Source of the DNA: an uncultured Alloprevotella sp.
Lineage (GTDB): Bacteria; Bacteroidota; Bacteroidia; Bacteroidales; Bacteroidaceae
Assembly: GCA_944322325.1 (NCBI GenBank)
Contig: CALUOQ010000010.1
Coordinates: 33,389-97,388, forward strand
Direction: 5' to 3'
DNA length: 64,000 bases
The stretch's first letter is position 1. Each line of letters opens with the position of its first letter. Shown piece by piece: positions 1 to 8,524 of the stretch. The notes under the pieces were generated by a model that was not told the origin of the DNA, ran no database searches, and saw nothing but the letters and a program-made list of their open reading frames with translations. The translations under genes and the position numbers were made by a program.

Positions 1-843
1 GATGTCGCGCACGCCGGGTATGGGCACAATCCACGGCCGCCGCGTCAGCAGCCACGCGAGGGACGCCTGGGCGGGGGTGATGCCCTTGCGGGCGGCGATT
101 TGACCGATGTGGCGCACGAGGGCGTAGTTGGCGGCCAGATGTTTGGGCTGGAAGCGGGGCTGGGTGGAGCGGAAGTCCTCCTTGCCGAAGAGCATGTCCG
201 CGCTGAGCTGTCCGCTCAGCAGGCCTTTGCCTATGGGGCTGGAGGCCACCAGCCCGATGCCCAGCTCGTCAAGCAGTGCGAGGAGCCCACGCTCGGCGTC
301 GCGCCACAAGGGGGAGTACTCGTTTTCGACGGCGGTCAGCGGCAGGATGTGGTGGGCGCGCCGAATGGTGTTGAGGCTGGCCTCCGAGAGCCCCCAGTGG
401 CACACCTTGCCTTCCTGAACGAGCTGACCGACGGTTTCGGCCACTTCTTCGATGGGGACGCGCGGGTCGACGCGGTGTTGGAAGAGCAGGTCGACATGGT
501 CCGTGCGCAACCGTCGCAGGGAGTCCTCCACCGACTGGCGGATGGACTCGGGCCGGCTGTCGGGCACAGGACGCCCGCCGATGGACTTAAGGCCGAACTT
601 GGTGGCGACGAACACGTTGTGGCGGATGGGCTGGAGGGCTTCGCCGAGCAGCTCCTCGTTGGCAAAGGGGCCGTAGCACTCCGCCGTGTCGAAAAAGTTC
701 ACCCCCAGGTCCACGGCCCGGTGAATCAGGTAGATCATGGCGTCACGGTCCCGCGCCGGACCGTAGCCGCAGGTCATGCCCATACAGCCCAGACCGATGG
801 CCGAAACGCTTAGTCTTCGTTTACCTAAAGCTCTTTTTTTCAT
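1..843 (-). CDS. Aldo/keto reductase, C-terminus cut by window edge
   Basis: A cytosolic NAD(P)H-dependent carbonyl oxidoreductase by family; the substrate cannot be read from the sequence. The reverse-strand protein begins MKKRALGKRRLSVSAIGLG, the usual first strand of the aldo/keto reductase barrel. The full catalytic tetrad is visible: Asp52 and Tyr57 in FFDTAECYG, Lys82 in VATKFG, and His123 in LLFQHRVDP. The last visible part, ending IVPIPGVRDI, belongs to the C-terminal cofactor-binding region, so roughly 45 residues are missing past the left edge. A TAnnTTTG promoter box lies about 75 bases upstream. It is divergent from the ABC ATPase gene, with repeat array 1 between them. Confidence 0.92.
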   Translation of the reverse strand, partial: MKKRALGKRRLSVSAIGLGCMGMTCGYGPARDRDAMIYLIHRAVDLGVNFFDTAECYGPFANEELLGEALQPIRHNVFVATKFGLKSIGGRPVPDSRPESIRQSVEDSLRRLRTDHVDLLFQHRVDPRVPIEEVAETVGQLVQEGKVCHWGLSEASLNTIRRAHHILPLTAVENEYSPLWRDAERGLLALLDELGIGLVASSPIGKGLLSGQLSADMLFGKEDFRSTQPRFQPKHLAANYALVRHIGQIAARKGITPAQASLAWLLTRRPWIVPIPGVRDI

Positions 844-917
844 CGTCGTAGCGTTAGTGAGGGCTTCCGGCGCAGGTAGGGTTTGCGCCCGTCCGGAAAG
901 CGGAGGTAAAAGTGAGA

Positions 918-925
918 CAAAGGTA
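918..925 (-). promoter_or_regulatory. -7 box of aldo/keto reductase
   Basis: Reverse strand reads TACCTTTG, an exact match to the Bacteroidota -7 consensus TAnnTTTG, 75 bases before the start codon. Confidence 0.6.
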
Positions 926-1006
926 CGAAAAAAAGCGACAAAGTGTGCCAAACTCTTTTACGGTTTGCATAACCCTAATTACCGTTTATGCCCGTGCCGG
1001 CCTTGT

Positions 1007-1111
1007 CTGTGACAGGTGCTGCGGCAGGAAAAACAAGTACTACGATAGTTTTTACAAGTACTACGATAGAAATTTCTGTCGCTGCGACAGGAAATGCGGG
1101 GACTACACTTG
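1007..1111. repeat. 21-bp modular repeat array 1 (5 units)
   Basis: Five contiguous 21-bp units. Units two and three carry the forward core CAAGT-ACTAC-GATAG, unit four the self-complementary hybrid CTGTC-GCTGC-GACAG, and unit five CGGGG-ACTAC-ACTTG. Spacers are GAAAAA, TTTTTA, AAATTT and GAAATG. It lies between two divergent promoters. Confidence 0.85.
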
Positions 1112-1227
1112 TCATTTCGGGCGCTGGCGGCCCTCGTTTGGGGCGGACGGCCTGTGTCCCTGCGGCTGCGGGCGAATTTCTGTGCATGGCGGGCGGGGTG
1201 GGACGCGGTTTTCTGCTTTTTTATGCC

Positions 1228-1235
1228 TACCTTTG
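1228..1235 (+). promoter_or_regulatory. -7 box of ABC ATPase gene
   Basis: TACCTTTG matches TAnnTTTG and lies 63 bases before the ATG chosen for the ABC ATPase, which supports that start over longer upstream options. Confidence 0.6.
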
Positions 1236-1297
1236 CAGGCGGACAGGCGGTGCCGTGCCGGCTTTCGGTCGGCTGCCGCGTCAGCATACCACCCTTT

Positions 1298-1999
1298 ATG
1301 ATAGAACTTCACGGTATCGAGAAAAGTTTCGGAAGCCTCCAGGTGCTCGGGGGGATAGACCTGCACATCGGTAGGGGCGAGGTCGTCAGCATCGTCGGCC
1401 CCAGCGGTGCGGGCAAGACGACGTTGCTGCAAATCATGGGTACGCTCTACCGGCCGGACCGCGGCTCCGTCCGCATCGACGGCACCGACGTGCTTGCCCT
1501 GGGGCGCCGCGAGCTGGCCCGCTTCCGCGGCGCGCGGCTGGGCTTCGTGTTCCAGTTCCACCAACTGCTGCCCGAGTTCACCGCCGTGGAGAACGTGATG
1601 ATTCCGGCGCTGATTGCGGGGCGCTCCGTGCGCCCCTCGCGCGAGCGGGCCATGCAGCTGCTCGACTTCCTGAAGCTGACGGACCGCGCCGCGCACAAGC
1701 CGTCCGAGCTGTCGGGCGGCGAGAAGCAGCGTGTCGCCGTGGCGCGGGCGCTCATCAACGACCCTGCCATCGTCCTGGCCGACGAGCCGTCGGGCAGTCT
1801 CGACAGTCAGAACAAGGCCGAGCTCCATCAGCTTTTCTTCGACCTTCGCGACCGCTTCGGGCAGACCTTTGTCATCGTTACGCACGACGAGGAGCTGGCC
1901 CGGCTCACCGACCGCACCGTCCATCTCGTCGACGGCCGCATCGTCAGCCCTCAGCCGGATGGGCCGCAGCCTGCGGACGGGCCGGAAGCCGCCGTCTGA
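1298..1999 (+). CDS. lolD: ABC transporter ATP-binding protein, LolD/MacB type
   Basis: An ATPase subunit of the LolD/MacB branch, which in Gram-negative bacteria powers lipoprotein release or related export. Of 233 residues, Walker A is GPSGAGKT (34-41), the Q-loop Gln is near 86 in VFQFHQ, the signature is LSGGE (138-142), Walker B is AIVLADEP (157-164) and the switch His is 196 in VTHDE. The ATG at 1298 is chosen because it begins [12 protein letters not shown], the normal first strand, and lies downstream of the promoter box; the open frame upstream is repeat-derived. No permease gene is adjacent, so the partner must be elsewhere and the LolD name is an inference from family resemblance. 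Confidence 0.85.
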   Translation: MIELHGIEKSFGSLQVLGGIDLHIGRGEVVSIVGPSGAGKTTLLQIMGTLYRPDRGSVRIDGTDVLALGRRELARFRGARLGFVFQFHQLLPEFTAVENVMIPALIAGRSVRPSRERAMQLLDFLKLTDRAAHKPSELSGGEKQRVAVARALINDPAIVLADEPSGSLDSQNKAELHQLFFDLRDRFGQTFVIVTHDEELARLTDRTVHLVDGRIVSPQPDGPQPADGPEAAV

Positions 2000-2048
2000 A
2001 TCCTCAAAACCTCCTTACGTACATATTTACAGTTAATCTCTCACGCTT

Positions 2049-2891
2049 ATGATAGACTTGGGGAAATGGAATGAACTTCCCATCGTCCGCTTCACCGACC
2101 ATGGTGCCTACCTCGACGGTGGCGAGACGGGCGAAATCCTCATGCCGCGTCAGTACGTCAGTCCGGCGATGCACCCGGGCGACGTGGTGCGCGTTTTCGT
2201 CTACCTCGACCAGGCGGAGCGTCTCGTTGCCACGACCGAACAGCCCCTGGCGCAGGTGGGCGACTTCGCCTGCCTGCGCGTGGCCTGGGTCAATCAGTAC
2301 GGGGCCTTCCTTCATTGGGGCTTGGTCAAGGATCTTTTTGTCCCCTTCGGCGAGCAGAAACGCCGCATGGAGCTTGGGGGCGACTATGTCGTACACGTGC
2401 ACGTCGACCCCGAGTCCCGCCGCATCGTGGGCTCCGCCAAAATCGAGCACTACCTCGACTCCCATCCGCCCCTTTACCCCCGTGGCACCGAGGTCGACGC
2501 CCTCATCTGGCAGCGCACCCCCTTGGGTTTCAAAGCCGTCGTTGACAACCGTTACGGCGGTCTCATCTACGGCGACCGCAACTATGCGGACCTGCGCGTC
2601 GGCGACCGTGTCCGTGCCTACGTCGTGCAGGTGCGCCCCGACGGCAAGCTCGACCTCTCGGCGGAGCCGCTCGGCACCGCGCGCTTCCGGGACTTTGCCG
2701 AGACGCTGCGTCAGGAACTCCGCGAGGCCGGCGGCTTCCTGCCGTTCACCGACAAGAGCGACGCCGACGCCATCGCCGACCGTTTCGGCGTGAGCAAGAA
2801 AACGTTCAAGCGCGCGGTCGGCACGCTCTACAAGGACCGCGTCATCCGTATCGAGCCGGACGGCATCGCGCTTACCGGACAAAAAAAGTAA
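2049..2891 (+). CDS. cvfB: CvfB-family S1-like RNA-binding protein
   Basis: A 280-residue protein of the CvfB/YitL family, made in other bacteria of three S1-like OB folds followed by a winged-helix domain and implicated in RNA binding and virulence regulation. Here the S1-like segments run to about residue 210 (for example the GDRVRAYVVQVRPDGKLDLS strand set) and the winged helix covers about 225-280 (ADRFGVSKKTFKRAVGTLY). Length is normal. It starts 49 bases after the ABC ATPase gene with no separate promoter box, so co-transcription is likely. A strong promoter for a putative small RNA lies just after its stop. Confidence 0.88.
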   Translation: MIDLGKWNELPIVRFTDHGAYLDGGETGEILMPRQYVSPAMHPGDVVRVFVYLDQAERLVATTEQPLAQVGDFACLRVAWVNQYGAFLHWGLVKDLFVPFGEQKRRMELGGDYVVHVHVDPESRRIVGSAKIEHYLDSHPPLYPRGTEVDALIWQRTPLGFKAVVDNRYGGLIYGDRNYADLRVGDRVRAYVVQVRPDGKLDLSAEPLGTARFRDFAETLRQELREAGGFLPFTDKSDADAIADRFGVSKKTFKRAVGTLYKDRVIRIEPDGIALTGQKK

Positions 2892-2909
2892 AAATAAGGG
2901 CGGAGGAAA

Positions 2910-2940
2910 TTTGCCGCTTCAAAAGTTTTTTCTAATTTTG
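2910..2940 (+). promoter_or_regulatory. Promoter directly after cvfB stop
   Basis: TTTG at 2910-2913 and TAATTTTG at 2933-2940 are separated by 19 bases, which is the ideal Bacteroidota sigma factor arrangement. No forward-strand protein gene follows before the convergent S41 gene, so it points to a non-coding transcript. Confidence 0.65.
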
Positions 2941-2946
2941 CCTCTG

Positions 2947-3095
2947 TCAATAACACCGGGGCAAACGCGGTTGCGGGCGCCCCAATACATACCATAATAA
3001 TAACTCAGAAACCAACAACGGGAATAGTTTTTTCATCTCTATATAAGTTCTGTGAGAAGTGCGGCACGTTGCGAAACGCGCCGCATTTCTTTTCT
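2947..3095 (+). ncRNA. Candidate small RNA between cvfB and S41 protease
   Basis: A transcript of about 150 nt is predicted from the promoter at 2910-2940 to a GC-rich hairpin with a T-rich tail at 3060-3095. No start codon with a credible frame lies within it. The A-rich middle, including CTCTATATAAG, looks single-stranded. I do not recognise a known RNA family. It could also act as a 3' element of the cvfB message. Confidence 0.45.
3060..3095 (+). terminator. Intrinsic terminator between convergent genes
   Basis: An 11-bp stem with one mismatch (3060-3070 with 3075-3085) and a 4-base loop is followed by TTTCTTTT. It can end both the putative small RNA and cvfB. Confidence 0.65.
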
Positions 3096-3126
3096 GCCCC
3101 TTATCGCGGCGGAGCGGGCTGGGGCG

Positions 3127-4170
3127 TCAGTCCAAACCGTCCGCGGCGGCCTGCCTGAGCCAGGCGCGGGCCGTCTCGATGATGGTGTCGACGCCGCGCG
3201 CGTAGTCGGCAGCGGTTATGTCGACCTCAAGGTCGGGGTCGACGCCGCTCTCGGTGCACTGGCCGTCGCGGTCGTACATGGGGCAGGCCGAAAAGCGCAC
3301 GCTCCAGCCGTTGGGCAGCTCGGACGTGAAGGGCATGCCGGCGCCGCCGCCCGTGCGGTCGCCGACCACCGCCACGCGGGGAAGCCCCTTGACAAACATG
3401 GTAAAGGAATTGGCTGCGCTGTACGTGCGCCGGTTCGTCAGCACGGCGACGGGCTTCTGCCAGCGCAGCGCCTCGAACGGCTCTATCCATATCGGCTCGG
3501 GTTCGGAGAAGTCGTCGTGGCCCGGACCGGTCTTGTGGCTCATGTAGCCGCCGAGCGTGCGCTCGTTGACGAAGAGCGAGGCCAGCTTCTGGGCGGCCGT
3601 GAGCATGCCGCCGCCGTTGTGGCGGATGTCGACGATGAGTCCGTCGCACACGGCCAGCCGACGCATGATTTCGTTGAGGTTGCCGTCGCCCGGAGTGGTG
3701 TTGAACGACTCACAACGGAGGTAGCCGATGTTGTCGTCGAGCACGCGGTATTGCAAACCGGCGGCTTCGGCGTAGTCCTCGCTGCGCCCCAGGTAAATCC
3801 GTTCGAGCGAGTCGGAATAGTTGGCCGGGTAGTCGTCGAACCATGCCCCGTAGCGCGCCACGTCGTGGGCGGCCGAGAGGTTCACGTGGCCGTCGCGCAG
3901 TTCGGCCAGCATGGCCGCCATCACCTCGAACAGCTGTTCGCTCGACATGCCCGGCACCACGGCGTCGCGGTACTCCGCCCCGACGGCCGACCAGTCCAGA
4001 CCGTACTCCTCGCCTTTCTCCCGGAAAAAACAATAGTGCTCGTCGAGTGTCCGCCAAAGGGCCTCGAAATTACCCGCCGGCGAGTTGTCGGGCACGTCCT
4101 CGGTGATGCAGGACGTGAGGCATACGAGCGCCGTCAGCAGGGCAGTCAGGGAAGAAACCAACGTTTTCAT
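3127..4170 (-). CDS. S41-family peptidase, lipoprotein
   Basis: A 347-residue C-terminal-processing/tricorn-core type serine protease anchored as a lipoprotein: the signal peptide ends at lipobox LTSC with Cys21. The N-terminal helical part (about 30-110) is followed by the S41 core with GLIVDIRHNGGG, the RRTYSAANSF segment that carries the nucleophile Ser region, and GDRTGGGAGMPF. No clear PDZ domain is seen, as is common for the Bacteroidota lipoprotein members. The substrate is unknown. It starts 4 bases after the DUF3316 stop, so it is the third gene of the menA operon, although no functional link to menaquinone synthesis is evident. Confidence 0.87.
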   Translation of the reverse strand: MKTLVSSLTALLTALVCLTSCITEDVPDNSPAGNFEALWRTLDEHYCFFREKGEEYGLDWSAVGAEYRDAVVPGMSSEQLFEVMAAMLAELRDGHVNLSAAHDVARYGAWFDDYPANYSDSLERIYLGRSEDYAEAAGLQYRVLDDNIGYLRCESFNTTPGDGNLNEIMRRLAVCDGLIVDIRHNGGGMLTAAQKLASLFVNERTLGGYMSHKTGPGHDDFSEPEPIWIEPFEALRWQKPVAVLTNRRTYSAANSFTMFVKGLPRVAVVGDRTGGGAGMPFTSELPNGWSVRFSACPMYDRDGQCTESGVDPDLEVDITAADYARGVDTIIETARAWLRQAAADGLD

Positions 4171-4174
4171 CGCA

Positions 4175-5023
4175 TCAATAAATCATGTCAGCGCGCCGGC
4201 GGTCGGCCGGGCGGATGAGGGTGAAGTGGCGGACGTAGCCCACAAGGAGGGCGTGGCTCCACGCGTGGCGCTTCAGGTGGTTCACGTCGCTTTGGCGGAT
4301 GTCGCACAGGTAACCGACGCGCACCACGGCCCGACCGAGGGGCACGTCCAGCGTGGCCAGCCAGCGCATCGAGGGCGCGTTGCCGGGATGCGTGAAGCGC
4401 ACATTGCGGTCGTAATGGCCGAGGGAGAAAAGCTCGTAGTACGACTGGCCGTAATGGGGGGTGAACATGGCGCCGAGCAACGGAGCGTCTGCCTGCACGC
4501 GCGCCGTCATGGGCCACCGTCCGAGGCGGAATTTGTACACCGCCAGCAGCGAGGCCGACAAGGCCACGTCGGCGCGGGCCTGCGCGGGGTTGTTGCCGTT
4601 GCGCGTGTGGTACTGAAAGCCCAGTCCGCCTGCCGCCTGGGCGCCCGCCATGAGGCGCAGGCCCGGCGCGGGGCGCCAGTTGTAGTGATAGCCCCAGGCC
4701 CCGTCGATCTGTCCGCTCCAGGCCTTGCCGTCGTCGGTGGGTGAGTGGGTGTAGGCTACGCCGGCCACGACGAGCCGCTGCGTCGAGATGCGGCCGGCGA
4801 GCCACCGCGTGGGGCGCATCGTCTCGCGCACGACGTGGAGCTCGGGGCCCGTGTATTCGAGCGGGGAGAGGTACGTGTCGAGCCGGTTGACGCGACCGAC
4901 GCCCAGCAGCCACGCGCGTGTAGTCAGGCGGCTGGGAGCAAGGCTGTCGGACTGCGCCGGCAGCGTCGCTGTGTCCGTAAGGGCCAAAGCCAGAAGGAGG
5001 AGTAAGCGCCGTACCGACCGCAT
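4175..5023 (-). CDS. DUF3316-like outer-membrane beta-barrel protein
   Basis: A secreted protein of 282 residues with an N-terminal signal peptide (MRSVRRLLLLLALALTDTA, cleaved near LPAQS). The rest alternates short amphipathic strands rich in Tyr, Trp, Gly and Arg, ending in an aromatic residue, as expected of a small outer-membrane barrel and matching what I know of DUF3316. Its function is unknown. The start at 5023 lies 2 bases after the menA stop; an in-frame ATG at 5038 would overlap menA and add five residues, but gives a poorer signal peptide. It is co-transcribed with menA and the S41 lipoprotein. Confidence 0.7.
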   Translation of the reverse strand: MRSVRRLLLLLALALTDTATLPAQSDSLAPSRLTTRAWLLGVGRVNRLDTYLSPLEYTGPELHVVRETMRPTRWLAGRISTQRLVVAGVAYTHSPTDDGKAWSGQIDGAWGYHYNWRPAPGLRLMAGAQAAGGLGFQYHTRNGNNPAQARADVALSASLLAVYKFRLGRWPMTARVQADAPLLGAMFTPHYGQSYYELFSLGHYDRNVRFTHPGNAPSMRWLATLDVPLGRAVVRVGYLCDIRQSDVNHLKRHAWSHALLVGYVRHFTLIRPADRRRADMIY

Positions 5024-5025
5024 CT

Positions 5026-5910
5026 TCAGGACAAGCATAAGGCCAGTGCCAGCAGCACGGCAAAAAGAAACATGTTGCGCGACGTGGCGCCGAGGATGCC
5101 GTTGAGCGCGCGGCCCTGCCCGATGCGTACCATGGTTCGCCACGTGCGCACGTGGAGCACGACGTACAGCAGCGGGAACAGCGCCGTCCAGCGGTAGCCG
5201 TAGAGCGAAAGGGCCGCCACGCAGCCATAGGCGGCCAGTCCCTGACCGAGGTAGAACAGGCTGCCGAAGCGTCCGCCCAGCGCGACGATGAGGGTGCGTT
5301 TGCCGGCGGCGCGGTCGGTGTCGCGGTCGCGGTAGTTGTTCACCACGAGCAGTGTGTCCACTGCCAGCGCGCAGGCGGCTGCCACCCACCACACCGGCGC
5401 CGTGACCGCTCCGGCCTGTACGTAGTAGGTCGCAGCGACGGGCACGAGGCCGAAAAACGCCCAGACCAGCAAGTCGCCCAGCCCGCAATAGCTGAGCAGC
5501 GTCGTGTAGAGAAAAGCAAACACTACGCAGGCTGCGCCGATGCCGACGAGCCACCAGCCACCGTAGGCCAGCAGGCCCAGCCCCACGGCGCAGGCCGGCA
5601 CGATCGTGGCCCCGATGCCCCAGCGCATGGCACGCGGCGAAATCCAGCCTTGCGCGCAGGCCCGCTCGGGGCCCAGCCGGTCCTCGCGGTCGGTGCCTTT
5701 GAGAAAGTCGAACAAGTCGTTGATGAAGTTGGCCGCCACCTGCATCAGCGAGGCAAAGACGGCACACAAGGCCGCCGCAGCGGGGCGGAAACGTCCGTCG
5801 GCCACGGCCAGGGCGGTGGCTGCGATGACGGGGATAAGGGCTGCTGTGAGCGTCTTGGGGCGCGCGGCCAGCAGCCAGGCCCGTGCCGAATTTTGTTGTA
5901 CCGGTTTCAT
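5026..5910 (-). CDS. menA: 1,4-dihydroxy-2-naphthoate polyprenyltransferase
   Basis: An integral membrane prenyltransferase of the UbiA superfamily that joins a polyprenyl chain to 1,4-dihydroxy-2-naphthoate in menaquinone synthesis. The 294-residue protein has about eight hydrophobic helices and both Asp-rich diphosphate/magnesium sites: NDLFDFLKGTDRED (near 65-80) and NNYRDRDTD (near 190-200). The N-terminal ARPKTLTAALIPV is characteristic of MenA. The ATG at 5910 is chosen because the motif follows directly and the promoter box at 5955-5962 lies just upstream; a longer frame begins inside the inverted repeat. First gene of a three-gene operon. Confidence 0.9.
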   Translation of the reverse strand: MKPVQQNSARAWLLAARPKTLTAALIPVIAATALAVADGRFRPAAAALCAVFASLMQVAANFINDLFDFLKGTDREDRLGPERACAQGWISPRAMRWGIGATIVPACAVGLGLLAYGGWWLVGIGAACVVFAFLYTTLLSYCGLGDLLVWAFFGLVPVAATYYVQAGAVTAPVWWVAAACALAVDTLLVVNNYRDRDTDRAAGKRTLIVALGGRFGSLFYLGQGLAAYGCVAALSLYGYRWTALFPLLYVVLHVRTWRTMVRIGQGRALNGILGATSRNMFLFAVLLALALCLS

Positions 5911-5954
5911 CGTCGTCACGCGGTGCCTGTGAGCACCAAGGCATACCGCGTCGG

Positions 5955-5962
5955 CAAAGATA
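5955..5962 (-). promoter_or_regulatory. -7 box of menA operon
   Basis: Reverse strand TATCTTTG lies 45 bases before the menA ATG. Its upstream edge overlaps the first arm of the long inverted repeat at 5960-6018. Confidence 0.6.
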
Positions 5963-6018
5963 CGGATTATCGCCGAAATGACGGGCTGTGCGCCCGCCGT
6001 TTCGGCGATAATCCGTAT
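5960..6018. repeat. Perfect 19-bp inverted repeat upstream of menA
   Basis: Arms 5960-5978 and 6000-6018 are perfectly complementary, and the 21-base loop has its own CGGGC/GCCCG pairing. It sits between the GH31 stop at 6045 and the menA -7 box, so it may be the terminator of the GH31 message, an operator of menA, or both. No T-run follows either arm. Confidence 0.75.
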
Positions 6019-6044
6019 AGGAAACAATGGCTTTCGCTGGTTTT

Positions 6045-8265
6045 TCAGGCGTCGACTTCAACCGTCACGGCGCGGCGGATGTCACGCCGTGCGACCGGGA
6101 CGACAAGGCCGCCTACCGCGTCGTCGTAGCGGGCCCGCACGCGGCGGTCAGCCGGTATGCCGGGCAACTCTATGCGGTAAGCGCGGCGCTCGGGCTGACC
6201 AGCGTAGCTGCCTTCGGCCGGAGCCACCGTCAGGCGTACCGTACCATTCCGCAGGCTGTACGTCAGCGCGGTCGTGGCGAAGTGGCCCCGCTCGTAGTCT
6301 GTGGTCTGCCCGTCGTCTTCGTAAAGGCGATAGGTGTTTTCGTCGCCCTCCCGTCCGGGATAGCAGCGCACCACGAGGGTGTCGAGCGGCGCCGACGCCA
6401 TGCGCGGCCGGTAGGGCTGCATGGGCAGGGGCCAGCCGCCCTTGACAAACACGGGCGAGTTCTCGAGCGGCGTGGGGACGGTGTCGGTCGTACCGCCGGT
6501 GTAGCGCTGGCCGGTGAAGAGGCTGTACCAGTCGCAACCGTCCGGGAAATACACGGGAACGTTTACCGTGAAATCAGGGCCCTGTCCCGCTTCCGTGACG
6601 GGAGCACCGAGAATCAGGTCGCCGAAGAGGAACTCGCCAGGGTGGTGGTAGGAGGCTTCGATGTCGGGCTGCTCGATGTAGAGACCGCGGTTGAGTGGCA
6701 GCATGTCGGTATGGCACTGCCGCACACTGCTATAAATATAAGGCATCAGGCGCGAACGCAGATGATAGATGCGCCGCATGGCCCGCTCCTGCCGTTCGCC
6801 CCACAGCCAGGGGCGACGGTCGAGCTTGTCGTCGCTGACGGAGTGAATGCGCAAGGAGGAGTTGAGCAGACCGAACTGCGTCCAGCGCGTGTAGAGCTCG
6901 GGGTCGGTGCCGTCGTAGAATCCGCCGATGTCATGTGCCCAGAAAAAACAGCCGGCGTTGCCGCTGGTCGTCGTGAGGTCGACCTCGAAGCGCAGTACGT
7001 CCCAGTTGCCCACCGCGTCGCCCGAGAATTGGATGGGATGGCGGTGGTCGCCCCATCCGCCCCAGCGGGCGAAACCTTGTCCGCGCAGGCCGTCGCGTCG
7101 CGAGTGGTTGTAGTAGAGCTCATTGAGCCAGGGGACGTGGCGAGTCGTCGTGCCGCGCACGGTGGGGTAAAGGGTAGTCCTGCTGCCAGTCCTGCCACCA
7201 GAAAGCCACGCCGATGGAGTCGCTCCAGCCGTGGGCGTGCTTCAGGAAGGCGCGCATGTAGCGACGGTCGCCGGCGTCGAAAATGGGTACACCGGTGTGC
7301 GCCGTGTCGACACCGAGGTCGCGGATGAAGGCGTCGAACATGTCCTCATGCGGGCGGATGCCATCGTGAGGATGGTCGTTGAGGGTGACGTAAATCTGTT
7401 TGTCGCGGAATTCCTTAATCAAGCCCGCGGGGTCGGGGATGAGCTTGCGGTTCCAGCTGTAGCCGGTCCAGCCGCGCGTGAAGGCGTGTCCCGTGCCCGT
7501 AGTGGCGTCCTTGCGGTGCCAGTCCATGTCGAAGACAAGCACATCCATGGGGAAGTCGTGCTCTTCGTAGCCGCGCACAATGTCGCGGTAGTCATCCGCC
7601 GTATAGGCCCACCAACGGCAATACCACGAGCCGAGCACGTATTTACGCGGCAAGGGGGCGCGTCCGCTTACGGCAGCGAGCGAACGCAGTGCCGCCTTGA
7701 AATCCGTGCCGTAGACAAAGAGATAGAAATCCTGCACGTGCGAGCGGTCGCGCCGGCTCAGCCCCCCGTCGCGGTAGACGTCACGCCCGCTGTCGTCTAT
7801 CAGGTACCAACCGTCGCGGCTCAGCAGTCCGTCCATGCGTGGCACCGGTCCGCTTACGGCGTCCAGCGTCACGACGGGGCCGAGCAGATTGCCGCGTTGC
7901 GTGTCCGTCAGGCACCAGCTGCGCCGCTTTCCGCCTTGGGTCCACGTCACTCGCAGGTTGTTCTGTCCGAACGGAGCGCCGTCGGCGTCCAGTGTCAGCT
8001 GCATGGCCGGCGTCGTGAAGATGTATTTCCGTCCCTGCCGCTCGAGGCGGACGTCGACTTCACGCGGCGTGCGGTTGACGGCGAAAAGTGTGGAGTCGTC
8101 CAGAAATTTTGCCCCGTCGGCATACTCCAGCCGGACGAGGTTTTCCGTGATGAAAGTCAGGCGGCTGTTGCCCACGACGAAAGGCTTGTCCGCCGCCCGG
8201 ACAGTCCATGTCGTTCCCAGCAGCAGGCACAACGTCCCGACCAGGCGTGAAAGGCTTCTATTCAT
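6045..8265 (-). pseudogene. GH31 alpha-glycosidase, broken by a +1 frameshift
   Basis: Two overlapping frames together make one secreted GH31 enzyme of about 740 residues. The first part (8265 downward) has a signal peptide (LVGTLCLLLGTTWTVRA) and reads to FWWQDWQQDYP, where the nucleophile Asp of GH31 is expected. The second carries the continuation YPTVRGTTTRHVPWLNELYY, the acid/base region FFWAHDIGGFYDG, the LMPYIYSS motif and the C-terminal beta domain. The frame is restored if one T is removed from the TTT run at 7169-7171, giving DYPYPTVRG. Residues on both sides are otherwise well conserved, so the lesion is recent or a sequencing error. It has its own promoter box. Confidence 0.85.
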
Positions 8266-8300
8266 AGCGCCTGCAGAAATAAACAGTGAAAAAATCTTCG

Positions 8301-8308
8301 CAAAAGTA
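8301..8308 (-). promoter_or_regulatory. -7 box of GH31 gene
   Basis: Reverse strand TACTTTTG, 36 bases before the GH31 start codon, matches TAnnTTTG. Confidence 0.55.
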
Positions 8309-8467
8309 ACAAAATCTCAGAGAAAGGCAAAGCCGCTACGTCTTCTGACTGAGGTGGAGAACACGATAGCTACGCTTGCCGAATTTGGGGTTGTCCGCCT
8401 GCCTGCAAGTGCTTAATACATATTTTGAACAGCCTTGTTGAGTGTCATTGCAGGTGAGGAAACGAAT

Positions 8468-8503
8468 AGGCGGTATCTCCTCGCAAGCAAGGAGATACCG
8501 CCT
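8468..8503 (-). terminator. Hairpin terminator of ppdK
   Basis: A perfect 14-bp stem (8468-8481 with 8490-8503) and an 8-base loop sit 21 bases past the ppdK stop. The tail is only moderately T-rich. Confidence 0.6.
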
Positions 8504-8524
8504 GATTTACGGATGACCGACTTC

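Larger units (their letters stand above)
844..1297. other. Divergent intergenic region with repeat array
   Basis: This 454-base gap separates the divergent aldo/keto reductase and ABC ATPase genes. It holds a reverse-strand promoter box at 918-925, the five-unit 21-bp repeat array at 1007-1111, and a forward promoter box at 1228-1235. I see no convincing small gene; open frames crossing it arise from the stop-poor repeat array and GC-rich sequence. Confidence 0.7.

Noticed and set aside
1094-1297. 68-codon N-terminal extension of the ABC ATPase
   Set aside because: It begins near the repeat array and upstream of the promoter box, and the normal first strand starts at 1298.
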